From positions 121,380-185,379 of the forward strand of contig NZ_ANAH02000023.1 in NCBI RefSeq assembly GCF_000335475.2: a DNA stretch of 64,000 nucleotides. Direction: 5' to 3'. The notes under the pieces were generated by a model, which ran no database searches, had not been told where the DNA came from, and was given only the letters and a program-made list of their open reading frames with translations. Position numbers and translations under genes: made by a program. Source of the stretch: Cystobacter fuscus DSM 2262. GTDB taxonomy: Bacteria; Myxococcota; Myxococcia; Myxococcales; Myxococcaceae. Below, piece after piece: positions 56,462-64,000 of this stretch. Each line of letters opens with the position of its first letter. Position 1 is the stretch's first letter.

Positions 56462-57214
56462 TCAGGGCTTCTGGATGTCGAAGGAGACGAGCTCCTCGAG
56501 CCGCTCGCCGTCCTCCTTGACCTTGCCGATACCGGGCACGAGCCAGTAGGTGCGGTCATCGTCCGGCTTCACCTTGTCCCCGCGCTTGCGCTCCAGGCGG
56601 ATGGCGTTGGTGAAGGTGCCGGCGGGGGTGGTGACGGTCTCGTTCACGCCCGCCACGCGCCAGACGTAGGTCTTGTCCTTGTCCTCCAGGGTGCCGTCGT
56701 CGGCGCGCGTCAGCTCGCGGATGTCCGAGGTGTAGCTCCAGTCCAGGGCCTGCGGCTTGGAGAGCGCCTTGACGGTGGCGGGATTCCAGGTCGTCACCTG
56801 CGACACCTTGCCCTGCTTGCGGTCCTCCTCGCGCAGGCGCACCACCGTGCCGTCCAGCTCGAGCTGCCAGGACATCTCCTCCTTGTTGGGCTGGGTGCTG
56901 AGCACGGCGATGGCCTTCATGGTCGTCTCGGGCACCACCTGCTCGCCCAGCACCTCCACGCGCTTCTCGAAGGTGCCCTTGGAGGGATCCTTGATGCGGT
57001 ACGTCCAGGAGGAGCCCCGGGTGAGGGGCCACAGGGTGGTGAGGGCTGGCTGCCCGTCCTCGCCCCCGGTGCCCGCCGGGATGTCCGGCAGCGTCACCGT
57101 TCCATCCGGATTCGTCACGGCGGGCTTGTCGCCCTGCCCGGGGAGACTTCCGCCCTCGCCGCAGCCCACCCAGCATCCCGCCGCCACCAGTACCGCCCAA
57201 CCCCAGCGCTTCAT
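56462..57214 (-). CDS. lipoprotein, last gene of the polyphosphate-type operon
   Basis: A 250-residue protein with a lipoprotein signal (WVGCGEGG; Cys18). The mature domain is beta-rich with the pattern WPLTRGSSWTYRIKDPSKGTFEKRVEVLG, a long central strand set (WQLELDGTVVRLREED) and WLVPGIGKVKEDGE. It resembles domains described only as DUF in surface lipoproteins that bind amphipathic ligands. The function is unknown. ATG 57214 has AGGAGG well placed and overlaps the preceding gene by 4 bp. Confidence 0.8.
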   Translation of the reverse strand: MKRWGWAVLVAAGCWVGCGEGGSLPGQGDKPAVTNPDGTVTLPDIPAGTGGEDGQPALTTLWPLTRGSSWTYRIKDPSKGTFEKRVEVLGEQVVPETTMKAIAVLSTQPNKEEMSWQLELDGTVVRLREEDRKQGKVSQVTTWNPATVKALSKPQALDWSYTSDIRELTRADDGTLEDKDKTYVWRVAGVNETVTTPAGTFTNAIRLERKRGDKVKPDDDRTYWLVPGIGKVKEDGERLEELVSFDIQKP

Positions 57215-57918
57215 GCCCGATCCTCCTGGCCGCCCTTGCGGGCGGGCAACTCCATCCACCTGAGTCCACGAACGGGGCCGCCCGCGGCGCCACTCAGCGT
57301 GGCCGCGAGCGCTCCCGGCTCCTTCTCCTCGACTTCCAATTCCAACCGGCGTCCGTCGAAGTCCAGGGCGCAGGCGCGCACCAGCACGTTGCGCCCGTGC
57401 AACGTCTTGCGCAGGAACTCCTCGGCGCGCACCAGGTCATCCGCCTGCGCCGACACGAGCATCCGCTGCTTGGGGGCGTCAGCCTCCTTCTTCTCGAAGA
57501 ACTCCAGCACCCACAGCAGCAGGCCGACGAACACGGTGCCCACCCCGGCGAGCCCCAGGCTGCCGTGGCCGCACGCCATGCCCAGGCCGATCACCAGGAA
57601 CAGGATGGCGGCATCGCGCGGATCCTTCAGCCCCGAGCGGAAGCGCACGAAGCCGCCCAGGCCCACCAGTCCGAAGGCCTTGGCCATGCTGTTGCCGATG
57701 ACGGCGGTGATGACGGCCGCCGCCGTGCACAGGAGGATCTGCGCCTGCACCATGTCCGCCTTGGGCAGGGCGCGGCCGGAGAGCAGTCTCCACGGCCGCA
57801 GGGACAACACCGTGCCCAGGAGCACCGCCGCCACCAGGCGTGGCACCATCATGCCCGCGTCCTTGAGGGAGATGCTGGACGCCACGTCCTGGGTGATATC
57901 CGTGAGGAACGGCTCCAT
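57211..57918 (-). CDS. DUF4956/MgtC-like membrane protein
   Basis: A 235-residue protein with four hydrophobic helices in the first 145 residues (VPRLVAAVLLGTVLSL, ILLCTAAAVITAVIGNSMAKAFGLVGLGGFVRFRSGLKDPRDAAILFLVIGLGMACG and the next), then a soluble ferredoxin-like C-terminal domain. The F-V-R-F-R-S-G-x-K-D-P-R-D motif is typical of DUF4956/MgtC-SapB-type proteins. DUF4956 genes often neighbour VTC-domain polymerase genes, as here, so a role in membrane handling of polyphosphate or its counter-ions is plausible but not shown. Confidence 0.82.
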   Translation of the reverse strand: MEPFLTDITQDVASSISLKDAGMMVPRLVAAVLLGTVLSLRPWRLLSGRALPKADMVQAQILLCTAAAVITAVIGNSMAKAFGLVGLGGFVRFRSGLKDPRDAAILFLVIGLGMACGHGSLGLAGVGTVFVGLLLWVLEFFEKKEADAPKQRMLVSAQADDLVRAEEFLRKTLHGRNVLVRACALDFDGRRLELEVEEKEPGALAATLSGAAGGPVRGLRWMELPARKGGQEDRA

Positions 57919-57936
57919 GGTGGTGCTTTCTCCGCT

Positions 57937-59649
57937 CTAGAGCGTGGGCTGCGTGTGGTCGACGTCGTGAGCGCGCGGTGTGGCGCGCTCCTGCGGCGGG
58001 GTGGCCGTGTGGGCGGCGGCGACGAGGGCATAGGCCTTGTGCAGCACCGGCAGCCGGGCCCCGGTCTGCTCCAGGGCCTGGAGGATGAGGGCCTCGGCGC
58101 GCTCCGTCAGGGGCAGGCCCTGCAGCGAGGAGAGCACCGTGGCCGGCCAGCGCTTCACGTGCTCCTCGCGCAAGCGCCAGGCGCGCGCGTCGTCCATTCC
58201 GTCCACCGAGTCCAGGGCCTCCTTGGTGAGGGGCGCGCCCTTCTCGCGCAGGGCCCACGCCTCGGGCGTGTCGAGTCCGGTGAGCGAGCGCAGCACGACC
58301 TTGCGGGCCTTGTCCTGGAGCGCCTCGCGCAGCTCGCGCGCGAAGGGCGTGTCCAGGCCCGTGGTGCTGCGCAGCACCGCCAGGCGGCTGTGGCCGAGCA
58401 GGCTCTCGCGCAGGGCGTCCGCCCGGGCCGAGGCGAGCCCCGCGAGGCTGCGCGCCACGTCGCCGTACAAGCCCCGCTTCACGCCCAGCTCCCGCACTCC
58501 CCAGGCCGTCTCGTCGTCCAGCCCGGCCAGGCCGCACAGCACGTCCGCCAGGAGGCCCTCGCCCAGGGCGCGCTCGCGCAGGGACCAGGCCGCGGGCGAG
58601 TCGTCGCGCTTGAGGCCGGAGAGCACTTCCGCGGGCGCCTGCTCATAGAGGCGCTCGCGCAGTGCCCTGGCCTGGGGCGATGGGGTGGTGCCGATGCTCG
58701 CGGCCACGTCGCGCGGCACCACCTCCGCCAGCAGCTCGCGCAGCGCCCACGCCGGCTCGTCGTCCAGGCCGTTGAGGCTGCGCACCGTGAGGCCCGGGAA
58801 GCGCTCCACGAAGCCCAGGCGCCGCTGGTGCGCGCTGAAGCCGGGCAGGCCTCCCAGCAGCCACACCGCGAGCTGCGGCTCGCGCACCTCCAGCCCATCC
58901 ATCACCCGGAAGAAGTGCTCCTCCACCTCGTCGAGCGAGCGCGGCACCGGTGCCGGCGCGGGGGGCTCGGGGGCCGGCGCCGGGCGGGGGGACGGACTGT
59001 CCCGGCCCTCCAGGCGCGCCACCACCGCGTCCACCAGACGCTGCTCCAGCACGTGCAGGGGCAGGTCGTTGTTCTCGATGACGAGCCAGCGCGAGGGCTC
59101 CTGGCGCGCCATCTCCCGGAAGGCCTCGCGCATGCTCACGGCGAGGCCCGCGCCGGCCAGGCCCTTGCGGCTGTCGTTGTCCAGGGCGCGCTCACCCTTG
59201 CTCTTGCCCAGGCGCTTGCGCAGCCTCGCCAGCTCCGGCTCCACGTCCACGAGGATGACGAGGTCCGGCCACAGGCCTTGCGAGGCCAGCTCGCACGGGG
59301 CCCGGAGCGACTCGAGTTCGAGGCCACGTCCGCCGCCGGTGAGCGCCAGCTGCGAGTAGAGGTAGCGGTCGCTGATGCACACCTCGCCGCGCGCGAGCGC
59401 CGGGGCGATGACCTCCTCGAGCTGCTGCGCGTCGCGGGCGAGGTTGAGGAAGAACTCGGTGCGCGGCGACATCTCCAGCAGGGAGGCGTCGCGCGTGAGC
59501 TCCCGGATGCGGCGGGCCACGGGCGAGCGCAACTCACCGCCCTCCCGCGCGTGCGCCACCTTGTAGCCCAGGCGGCTCAGCCTCGCCGCGAGGAGATTGG
59601 ACAGGGTCGTCTTTCCGCTGCCGTCGATGCCTTCGAAGTCGATGAACAC
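57937..59649 (-). CDS. thymidylate kinase domain fused to a repeat domain
   Basis: A 570-residue protein. Residues 1-210 form a thymidylate-kinase-like domain with P-loop FEGIDGSGKTT (5-15), an ISDRYLYSQLAL segment (DRY motif) and a basic lid-like stretch KRLGKSKGERALDNDSRKG. After a Pro-rich linker (about 220-240), residues 240-540 hold about eight helical repeats with the pattern S-L-x-G-L-D-x-x-x-A-W-x-L-R-E. Canonical Tmk is only about 210 residues, so this is an unusual fusion. Its position between a VTC polymerase (6 bp) and a DUF4956 protein (18 bp) suggests a phosphate-transfer role other than routine dTMP synthesis. The start is GTG 59649. Confidence 0.85.
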   Translation of the reverse strand: MFIDFEGIDGSGKTTLSNLLAARLSRLGYKVAHAREGGELRSPVARRIRELTRDASLLEMSPRTEFFLNLARDAQQLEEVIAPALARGEVCISDRYLYSQLALTGGGRGLELESLRAPCELASQGLWPDLVILVDVEPELARLRKRLGKSKGERALDNDSRKGLAGAGLAVSMREAFREMARQEPSRWLVIENNDLPLHVLEQRLVDAVVARLEGRDSPSPRPAPAPEPPAPAPVPRSLDEVEEHFFRVMDGLEVREPQLAVWLLGGLPGFSAHQRRLGFVERFPGLTVRSLNGLDDEPAWALRELLAEVVPRDVAASIGTTPSPQARALRERLYEQAPAEVLSGLKRDDSPAAWSLRERALGEGLLADVLCGLAGLDDETAWGVRELGVKRGLYGDVARSLAGLASARADALRESLLGHSRLAVLRSTTGLDTPFARELREALQDKARKVVLRSLTGLDTPEAWALREKGAPLTKEALDSVDGMDDARAWRLREEHVKRWPATVLSSLQGLPLTERAEALILQALEQTGARLPVLHKAYALVAAAHTATPPQERATPRAHDVDHTQPTL

Positions 59650-59655
59650 GGTTGC

Positions 59656-60369
59656 TCAGCCCTCCGCGATGCCGTCCGCGACGAATTCGTGGACCCTCGC
59701 CATTCCCTCGGCGAACTTGCTGTACGCCGGTTTGCACCCGGGGTTGAGCGCCGCCAGCCACTCGGGCAGCTCCGCTCCCAGGTGCTTCACCTCCACCACC
59801 ACGCGTCCGTCCATCGCGAGCGGCGCTCCCAGCCGCTCCGCGCTCAACGACGTCTGGCCGAGCGCAAGTTGTGTCGTCACCCGGTGAAAGCCAATCTCCC
59901 TGTCCACCGTCACACGCCAGGACTGGGAGAACTGGTACACGTGGCGCTGGTAGGTCACCGCGAGCACCGGCATCAGGCTGCCTCCGGCGATGAGCGGCAG
60001 CAGGCCCGCCCCGCCGCGCATCACCTGCCCGAAGCGCGCGCGTGGCACCCACACCCGGCGCTTCTGGGTGACGCCGTTGCGCTCGCGCTTGACCTCGAGC
60101 ACCACGCGCTCCTCGCCCGAGGCCCCCAGGTCCGGCGCGTACTCCTTGGTGCGCACCTTGAGACAGTCCATGGGGGTGTGCAGCGAGCGCAGCGTGAGCG
60201 GATAGCCCGGCTTGTCGAAGTAGACGGAGGTGATGCGCGTGGGCTCGGGTGGTGGCGCGTCCAGCATGCCCGACAGACGCGCGCACAGGGCGGGCGCGTC
60301 CTCGCGGTGCAGGATGAGCTTGAACTCCCGGCGCAGTTTGGTGACTTCTCCTTCAGCGAACTGGATCAT
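59656..60369 (-). CDS. VTC-domain protein, probable polyphosphate polymerase
   Basis: A 237-residue VTC domain of the triphosphate-tunnel superfamily. Tunnel residues are visible in order: RREFKLIL, SVYFD, CLKVRTKEY, VVLEVKRERNGVTQKRR, YQRHVYQF, VTVDREIGF and VVVEVKHLG. The yeast VTC4 catalytic domain makes polyphosphate from ATP with such a tunnel; no separate membrane or SPX domain is present here, but a membrane DUF4956 protein is in the operon. ATG 60369 has GAGGG upstream; the frame reading to 60438 overlaps the porin gene. Confidence 0.88.
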   Translation of the reverse strand: MIQFAEGEVTKLRREFKLILHREDAPALCARLSGMLDAPPPEPTRITSVYFDKPGYPLTLRSLHTPMDCLKVRTKEYAPDLGASGEERVVLEVKRERNGVTQKRRVWVPRARFGQVMRGGAGLLPLIAGGSLMPVLAVTYQRHVYQFSQSWRVTVDREIGFHRVTTQLALGQTSLSAERLGAPLAMDGRVVVEVKHLGAELPEWLAALNPGCKPAYSKFAEGMARVHEFVADGIAEG

Positions 60370-60388
60370 GATGCGCCCTCGCGTGCCG

Positions 60389-61462
60389 TCAGAAGCGGGT
60401 GGCCAGCTGGAGTGAGTATTCGATGCCCGCGAGCTCATCCCCGGGACGCAGCGCGTGCTCGGCCTGGAACTGGGCCTTGAAGTGCCGCGAGTAGAGGAGG
60501 TTGAGGCCGCCCACGAGCGCGTAGCCGCGCGCCTTCAACGGACCGGTGAGCTGCAGCAGCTCCGCGCCCGCCACCGGCTGCAGCGCCCAGCCGTCCAGGC
60601 CCAGGGGCAGCATGAAGCTGGCCAGTCCCATCTGCCCCATGAAGGGCCCCACGGCGAGCCGTCCGGTGACGTACTCGCCCGTCAGCTCCAGTCCGCCCAG
60701 CCGCAGCGACGCGTCCGCCGCCACGGCGTGGTGGCGCGTGCCGTCGAAGACCTCGGTCAGGTAGGTGCTCGTGCCCAGCGTGAGCGCCTTGAAGGGGCGC
60801 ACGCTCACGCGCAGCGACGCGTCCTCGCCCAGGCGCGTGCCCGAGGCGTCCTTGGCGCCCTCGAAGACGCCGCCCGATATCCGCAGCTTCCACGCCTCCT
60901 TGAGGTTCACCTCGCCCATGAGCCCCATGCGCCGGCCGCCCAGCTTGTGGGTGTCCTCGAGGTAGTCGGCCACGAGGCCCCGGTTCATCACCGGCAGGCT
61001 CCAGCGCGACTCCAGCTCGCGCGCGAGGAAGGGCGCCTTGAACTGGCCGCCGTACAGCCGCAGTTGCTTGGAGCCGTCGGCCACGCGCACGAAGGCGTCC
61101 TTGAGCATCGACTTGGAGGAGAGGTCCGCGGTCACCTCGGCCTCCACGTACGGCAGCGAGGCCGCCAGTCCCACGCGCGCGGACTGCAGGGACAGCGAGC
61201 GCGTGTACTGCTCACGCTCGTCCGCGCTCATCCTCGCGAACACCCGCCCGAAGGGCCGCACCTGGAAGCCCCCGTCGTCTTCCTTGCGCAGGCCCTCGCC
61301 GCCCTCGGACACCGGCTGCCGCGCGGGCACCTCGGGGGTGGTGGGGGGCTCGAGCGGTTCGAGCTTCTCGATGGGCTCCTGCGCCCAACCCCGTGCTCCC
61401 ATCAGCAGGAGCGTGGCCATGAGTGCCCGACGCCCCCCCGTGCTCCATTTCCCCCTGCCCAT
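60389..61462 (-). CDS. outer-membrane porin, phosphate-selective-porin-like
   Basis: A 357-residue protein with a signal peptide (ending near RGWAQ) and a long series of amphipathic beta strands with aromatic girdles (YVEAEVTADLSSKSML, QLRLYGGQFKAPF, WKLRISGGVFEGA, YALVGGLNLLYSRHFKAQFQAEH), ending in a C-terminal F (LQLATRF), the signature of outer-membrane beta-barrels. The pattern resembles the OprO/OprP-type porins. As first gene of an operon with a VTC polymerase it may admit phosphate or polyphosphate. ATG 61462 follows GGGGAGG and a sigma-54 promoter. Confidence 0.8.
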   Translation of the reverse strand: MGRGKWSTGGRRALMATLLLMGARGWAQEPIEKLEPLEPPTTPEVPARQPVSEGGEGLRKEDDGGFQVRPFGRVFARMSADEREQYTRSLSLQSARVGLAASLPYVEAEVTADLSSKSMLKDAFVRVADGSKQLRLYGGQFKAPFLARELESRWSLPVMNRGLVADYLEDTHKLGGRRMGLMGEVNLKEAWKLRISGGVFEGAKDASGTRLGEDASLRVSVRPFKALTLGTSTYLTEVFDGTRHHAVAADASLRLGGLELTGEYVTGRLAVGPFMGQMGLASFMLPLGLDGWALQPVAGAELLQLTGPLKARGYALVGGLNLLYSRHFKAQFQAEHALRPGDELAGIEYSLQLATRF

Positions 61463-61498
61463 GTCCGCGCCTCCCCAACCCGATCCCGCACGGGCAGG

Positions 61499-61514
61499 TG
61501 CAACAGGGGTGCCT
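61499..61514 (-). promoter_or_regulatory. sigma-54 promoter of the porin-VTC operon
   Basis: On the minus strand the sequence reads AGGCAC, five bases, TTGCA. GG and GC are exactly 10 bp apart, and the -12 element is perfect. The predicted start near 61488 leaves a leader of about 26 nt that contains the GGGGAGG ribosome site at the right place before ATG 61462. Confidence 0.65.
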
Positions 61515-61523
61515 GCCAGTGAA

Positions 61524-61540
61524 GTCGTCCGGGGGACGAC
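61524..61540. promoter_or_regulatory. palindrome upstream of the sigma-54 promoter
   Basis: GTCGTCC (61524-61530) and GGACGAC (61534-61540) flank GGG. It is centred about 44 bp upstream of the predicted start and could be a factor-binding site, or a terminator hairpin for the gene ending at 61662. Confidence 0.35.
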
Positions 61541-61633
61541 ACTCGCCTCGTTCCGCCGTCCAAAAGCCGTCGGGACAAGGGGGAGAGAGGCCGTGAGGGC
61601 GTCGCGGGTGCCCACTTTCGAGGGAGGGGCGTC

Positions 61634-61667
61634 TGTCGAAATTACGGCCCGGTTGTCGAAATTACGG
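61634..61667. repeat. two direct repeats with 20-bp period (enhancer candidate)
   Basis: TGTCGAAATTACGG occurs at 61634-61647 and again, identically, at 61654-61667. The 20-bp period is two helical turns. The pair lies 146-180 bp upstream of the predicted sigma-54 start site, the normal distance for an activator. The second copy overlaps the stop codon of the upstream gene (61662-61664). Confidence 0.55.
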
Positions 61668-62270
61668 GTCGTTGTTCGGCGCGGGCGGCTCGGGCGCCGC
61701 ATGGATCTGCGGCGGGGGCGCCTGCCCAGCATCGGTCCCGGGGGAGGGGGGCGCTGGAGGCTCGGCCCGCTCCGTCCGCAGCATGCCCCGCACCGTGTAC
61801 CCCAGCAGCGCCAGCAGCCCCACGCCCAGCAGCCCCCAGCCCACCATGCGCGACACGGGCGAGTCGCTCACCTCCAGGGGGGCATGGAGCGCCTTGGTGC
61901 GTGTCGTCCGGAAACCCACATCGAGCACATGGGGCCCGGTGGACTCGGGGACGAAGGTGGCTTCCCAGTGGCGCGCGCCGCGCTTGACGGTGACGCTCTG
62001 GCCGTGGGTGGCGCCGGCCTGGCGCAGGGTGAGGATGAGGGGCCCGGTGAAGGGGGCGCCCTCGAAGCTGCCCACGTCGAGGCTGACGTGGAGCGGCTGG
62101 CCCTCGCGGGGAGGCACGGGGCGGAGGCTGCCTTGGAGCCGCTCCTCGGTGTCCGACCAGGAGAGCTCCCAGGCCTCCCCATGGGGGGAGACCTCGATGG
62201 CGTCCCGGCGCTCCCGGCTGTCGTCGCTGGGGTGGGCCAGGGCGGAGGAGGCGAGCCACAGGCTCGTCAT
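61662..62270 (-). CDS. exported membrane-anchored protein with YtkA-like beta domain
   Basis: A 202-residue protein. A short export signal (MTSLWLASSALA) precedes a beta-sandwich domain with LHVSLDVGSFEGAPFTGPLILTLRQAG, ATFVPESTGPHVLDVGF and a strand pattern like YtkA/FixH-type domains. A transmembrane helix (VGWGLLGVGLLALLGYTV, about 145-162) and a Pro-rich tail follow. ATG 62270 lacks a clear ribosome site; GTG 62354 is in frame and would add 28 basic residues. It is divergent from the kinase gene at 62388. Function unknown. Confidence 0.65.
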   Translation of the reverse strand: MTSLWLASSALAHPSDDSRERRDAIEVSPHGEAWELSWSDTEERLQGSLRPVPPREGQPLHVSLDVGSFEGAPFTGPLILTLRQAGATHGQSVTVKRGARHWEATFVPESTGPHVLDVGFRTTRTKALHAPLEVSDSPVSRMVGWGLLGVGLLALLGYTVRGMLRTERAEPPAPPSPGTDAGQAPPPQIHAAPEPPAPNNDP

Positions 62271-62387
62271 GAGAGGGAACAGGCGGTTTCCAACGGGTCG
62301 TCTTTGCCTCGTCCCATGGGGTCGCCTAAGATGAACCGCCCTGAACTCTCTCACTTCGCGCTTGCTCCCCCCGGCGAGCTACCCGGG

Positions 62388-64000
62388 ATGAACCCTCAAC
62401 TCTTTGGGAAATACCAGCTCATCAAGAAGCTCGCCACTGGCGGCATGGCCGAGGTGTGGCTCGCGCGCCAGCGGGGCATCGAGGGGTTCGCCAAGAACGT
62501 GGTGGTCAAGCGCATCCTGCCGCACCTGGCGGAGGACGCGGAATTCGTCGAGATGTTCCGCAACGAAGCGCTCATCGCCGCCAAGTTCAACCACCCCAAC
62601 ATCGCCCAGGTGTACGAGTTCGGGGAGGCCAACGGCACCTACTTCATCGCCATGGAGTACATCCACGGCGAGGACCTGGGGCGGGTGCTGCGCAAGGCGT
62701 ACAACGCGGGCGGGTGGATCGCCCAGCCGCTGGCCATCCGCATCGTGGCCGCGGCGTGCGAGGGCCTGTACTACGCGCACACGCGCACGGACGACTCGGG
62801 CCGGCCGCTGAAGGTGGTGCACCGCGACATCTCGCCGCAGAACATCCTCATCAGCTTCGACGGCTCGGTGAAGCTGGTGGACTTCGGCATCGCCAAGGCG
62901 GCGGACCAGGCGTCCATGACGAAGTCGGGCGCCATCAAGGGCAAGTTCGCGTACATGGCGCCCGAGCAGGCCGCGGGCAAGCCGCTGGACAGCCGCGCGG
63001 ACATCTTCGCCATCGGGCTGGTGCTCTACGAGATGCTCACCAGCAACCGCCCCCTCAAGCGCGACATGGAGCTGGCCACGCTCCAGGCGGCGCTCGAGTG
63101 CAACATCCTGCCACCCTCCCAGGTGGCGGACGTGCCGGCGGAGCTGGACGGAGTGGTGATGCGGGCGCTGGCCAAGGCCGCGGATGATCGCTACCGCGAC
63201 GCGCGCCAGCTCCAGCTCGCCCTGGAGGAGTTCCTCGTCAGCCAGCGCTGGGTGGCCGGCTCGGTGCAGATCTCCGAGCTGATGGAGGCCCTGTTCGCGG
63301 ACCGGCTGGAAGAGGAGCGGCGCAGCGGCAACCCGGAGCCGCGCGGCGAGGAGTCCGCGACGGCGGCGCCCGCGGCGCCCGAGTTCCCGGAGTCTTCCGC
63401 TCCGCCCCCGCGCAGCACGTCCCGCTCGATGCCGCGGGCCTCCGCCTCGGCGCCTCCTCCCGCGCCCGAGATGGACTGGGAGGCCCCTCCGGGCGAGATG
63501 CAGCCGCCGGCGCGGCGCACCTCCATGCGCACGCCCGCGAGCAAGCGCCCGGAGTCGAACATGCTCCCGGTGTCGGGCGAGCCGGAGGCCGAGGAGTGGG
63601 AGGCCCCGCCCTCCACGGAGGTGGCGTCGCGCCGCCGCCCCTCGGAGTCCATCCGCCGCTCCGTGCCGAGCTCCGCGTCCATGGCGCGCGCCTCCGGCCG
63701 CCAGGAAGCCCCCCGCGGCACGCCCGCGGAGATGCCGAGCGCGCGGCGTCCCAACTCCGAAGTCGCCGGTCCCCGGCGCTCGGGCAGCCGTCCCGGGGAG
63801 TCGCCCGTGGAGCCGGAGGTCCGGCGCTCCTCGCCCGCGGCCCTGGCCATCCCCCCGCGTGTGCGCACGCCCGCCGAGGAGGAGGATCCCGAGCGCACGG
63901 TCCTTCCGCCTCCCGAGCCGGAGCCGGTGCGGCGTCGCACGGGCTCGCAGCCCGCGGCCGTGGCCCCGGCCGAGCCCGCGGTCCGCCGGCGCACGGGCAC
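62388..64000 (+). CDS. Ser/Thr protein kinase (3' end outside window)
   Basis: The frame is open to the window end, giving at least 537 residues. The kinase domain is canonical: GKYQLIKKLATGGMAEVWLARQ (glycine loop), VVVKRIL (Lys), VHRDISPQNIL with Asp147, VDFGIAK, and YMAPEQAAGKPLDSRADIFAIG. It resembles the well-known Pkn family kinases of myxobacteria. After about residue 300 the chain becomes disordered: Pro, Ala, Ser and Arg-rich, with repeated RRxS and RRTG motifs that could themselves be phosphorylated. ATG 62388 matches the usual beginning directly before the domain; an in-frame ATG at 62331 would add 19 residues. Neither ribosome site is strong. Confidence 0.9.
   Translation, partial: MNPQLFGKYQLIKKLATGGMAEVWLARQRGIEGFAKNVVVKRILPHLAEDAEFVEMFRNEALIAAKFNHPNIAQVYEFGEANGTYFIAMEYIHGEDLGRVLRKAYNAGGWIAQPLAIRIVAAACEGLYYAHTRTDDSGRPLKVVHRDISPQNILISFDGSVKLVDFGIAKAADQASMTKSGAIKGKFAYMAPEQAAGKPLDSRADIFAIGLVLYEMLTSNRPLKRDMELATLQAALECNILPPSQVADVPAELDGVVMRALAKAADDRYRDARQLQLALEEFLVSQRWVAGSVQISELMEALFADRLEEERRSGNPEPRGEESATAAPAAPEFPESSAPPPRSTSRSMPRASASAPPPAPEMDWEAPPGEMQPPARRTSMRTPASKRPESNMLPVSGEPEAEEWEAPPSTEVASRRRPSESIRRSVPSSASMARASGRQEAPRGTPAEMPSARRPNSEVAGPRRSGSRPGESPVEPEVRRSSPAALAIPPRVRTPAEEEDPERTVLPPPEPEPVRRRTGSQPAAVAPAEPAVRRRTG

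Noticed and set aside
57397..60480. A 1027-codon plus-strand open frame across the polyphosphate operon
   Set aside because: Compositionally biased mirror of the minus-strand genes, spanning several gene boundaries; no domain recognised.

Overview
The window is about 68-70% G+C, densely coded and with no rRNA, tRNA, CRISPR array or insertion sequence that I can recognise. Three proteins end in a MYXO-CTERM-type tail (Gly-Cys-Ser, a hydrophobic stretch, then a run of Arg). There are several Ser/Thr kinases, including two giant kinase/ATPase/histidine-kinase hybrids, and two good sigma-54-type promoters. All of this points to a myxobacterium, most likely the Archangiaceae (Cystobacter/Archangium/Melittangium group). 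That is inference from gene families; no database was searched.

Layout. 1-8510 (+): the tail of an unknown protein, acetyl-CoA synthetase, a 1795-aa hybrid kinase and a PncC/CinA-type amidase. 8559-8688: two copies of a hairpin element whose stems covary, lying just 3' of a Ro60/Rsr-like TROVE gene (8702-10258, -). That gene has a sigma-54-like promoter and paired palindromes upstream. 10448-17639 (-): NTF2-like protein, TetR regulator, flavodoxin with a clear TetR operator, and a second giant hybrid kinase. 17835-18680 (+): two decayed genes. 18813-27282 (-): a degenerate kinase-like membrane protein, a CzcCBA metal efflux operon preceded by a Cys/His-rich secreted protein, a DUF2325-like protein and RNase HII.

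27351-36903 (-) is the most interesting region. It holds two paralogous microviridin/graspetide-type precursor peptides (36903 and 36553), an MvdD-type ATP-grasp ligase, an ABC exporter and a JmjC/cupin iron oxygenase. These may be cotranscribed with a multi-domain carboxypeptidase-regulatory-repeat protein, a zinc-ribbon membrane protein and a lipoprotein. The ligase should form side-chain ester or amide rings in the Lys/Asp-rich precursor tails. The exporter would secrete the product. The oxygenase is a possible extra tailoring enzyme, which would make this an unusual graspetide pathway.

37141-47456 (-): two secreted proteins, a Uma2-type protein, an M61 peptidase, RsmB, a MYXO-CTERM metallophosphatase and an ABC-2 transporter. 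47557-56323 (-): two tandem paralogous M36 (fungalysin-like) metallopeptidases with MYXO-CTERM tails. 56462-61462 (-): a five-gene operon of porin, VTC-type polyphosphate polymerase, a thymidylate kinase fused to a repeat domain, a DUF4956-type membrane protein and a lipoprotein. A near-consensus sigma-54 promoter drives it, with a 20-bp-period direct repeat upstream. 61662-62270 (-) is a small secreted or membrane-anchored protein, divergent from a Ser/Thr kinase (62388 to the window end, +) with a long disordered tail.

No intergenic stretch exceeds 300 bp. Many genes overlap by ATGA, so most of the minus-strand genes sit in tightly coupled operons.
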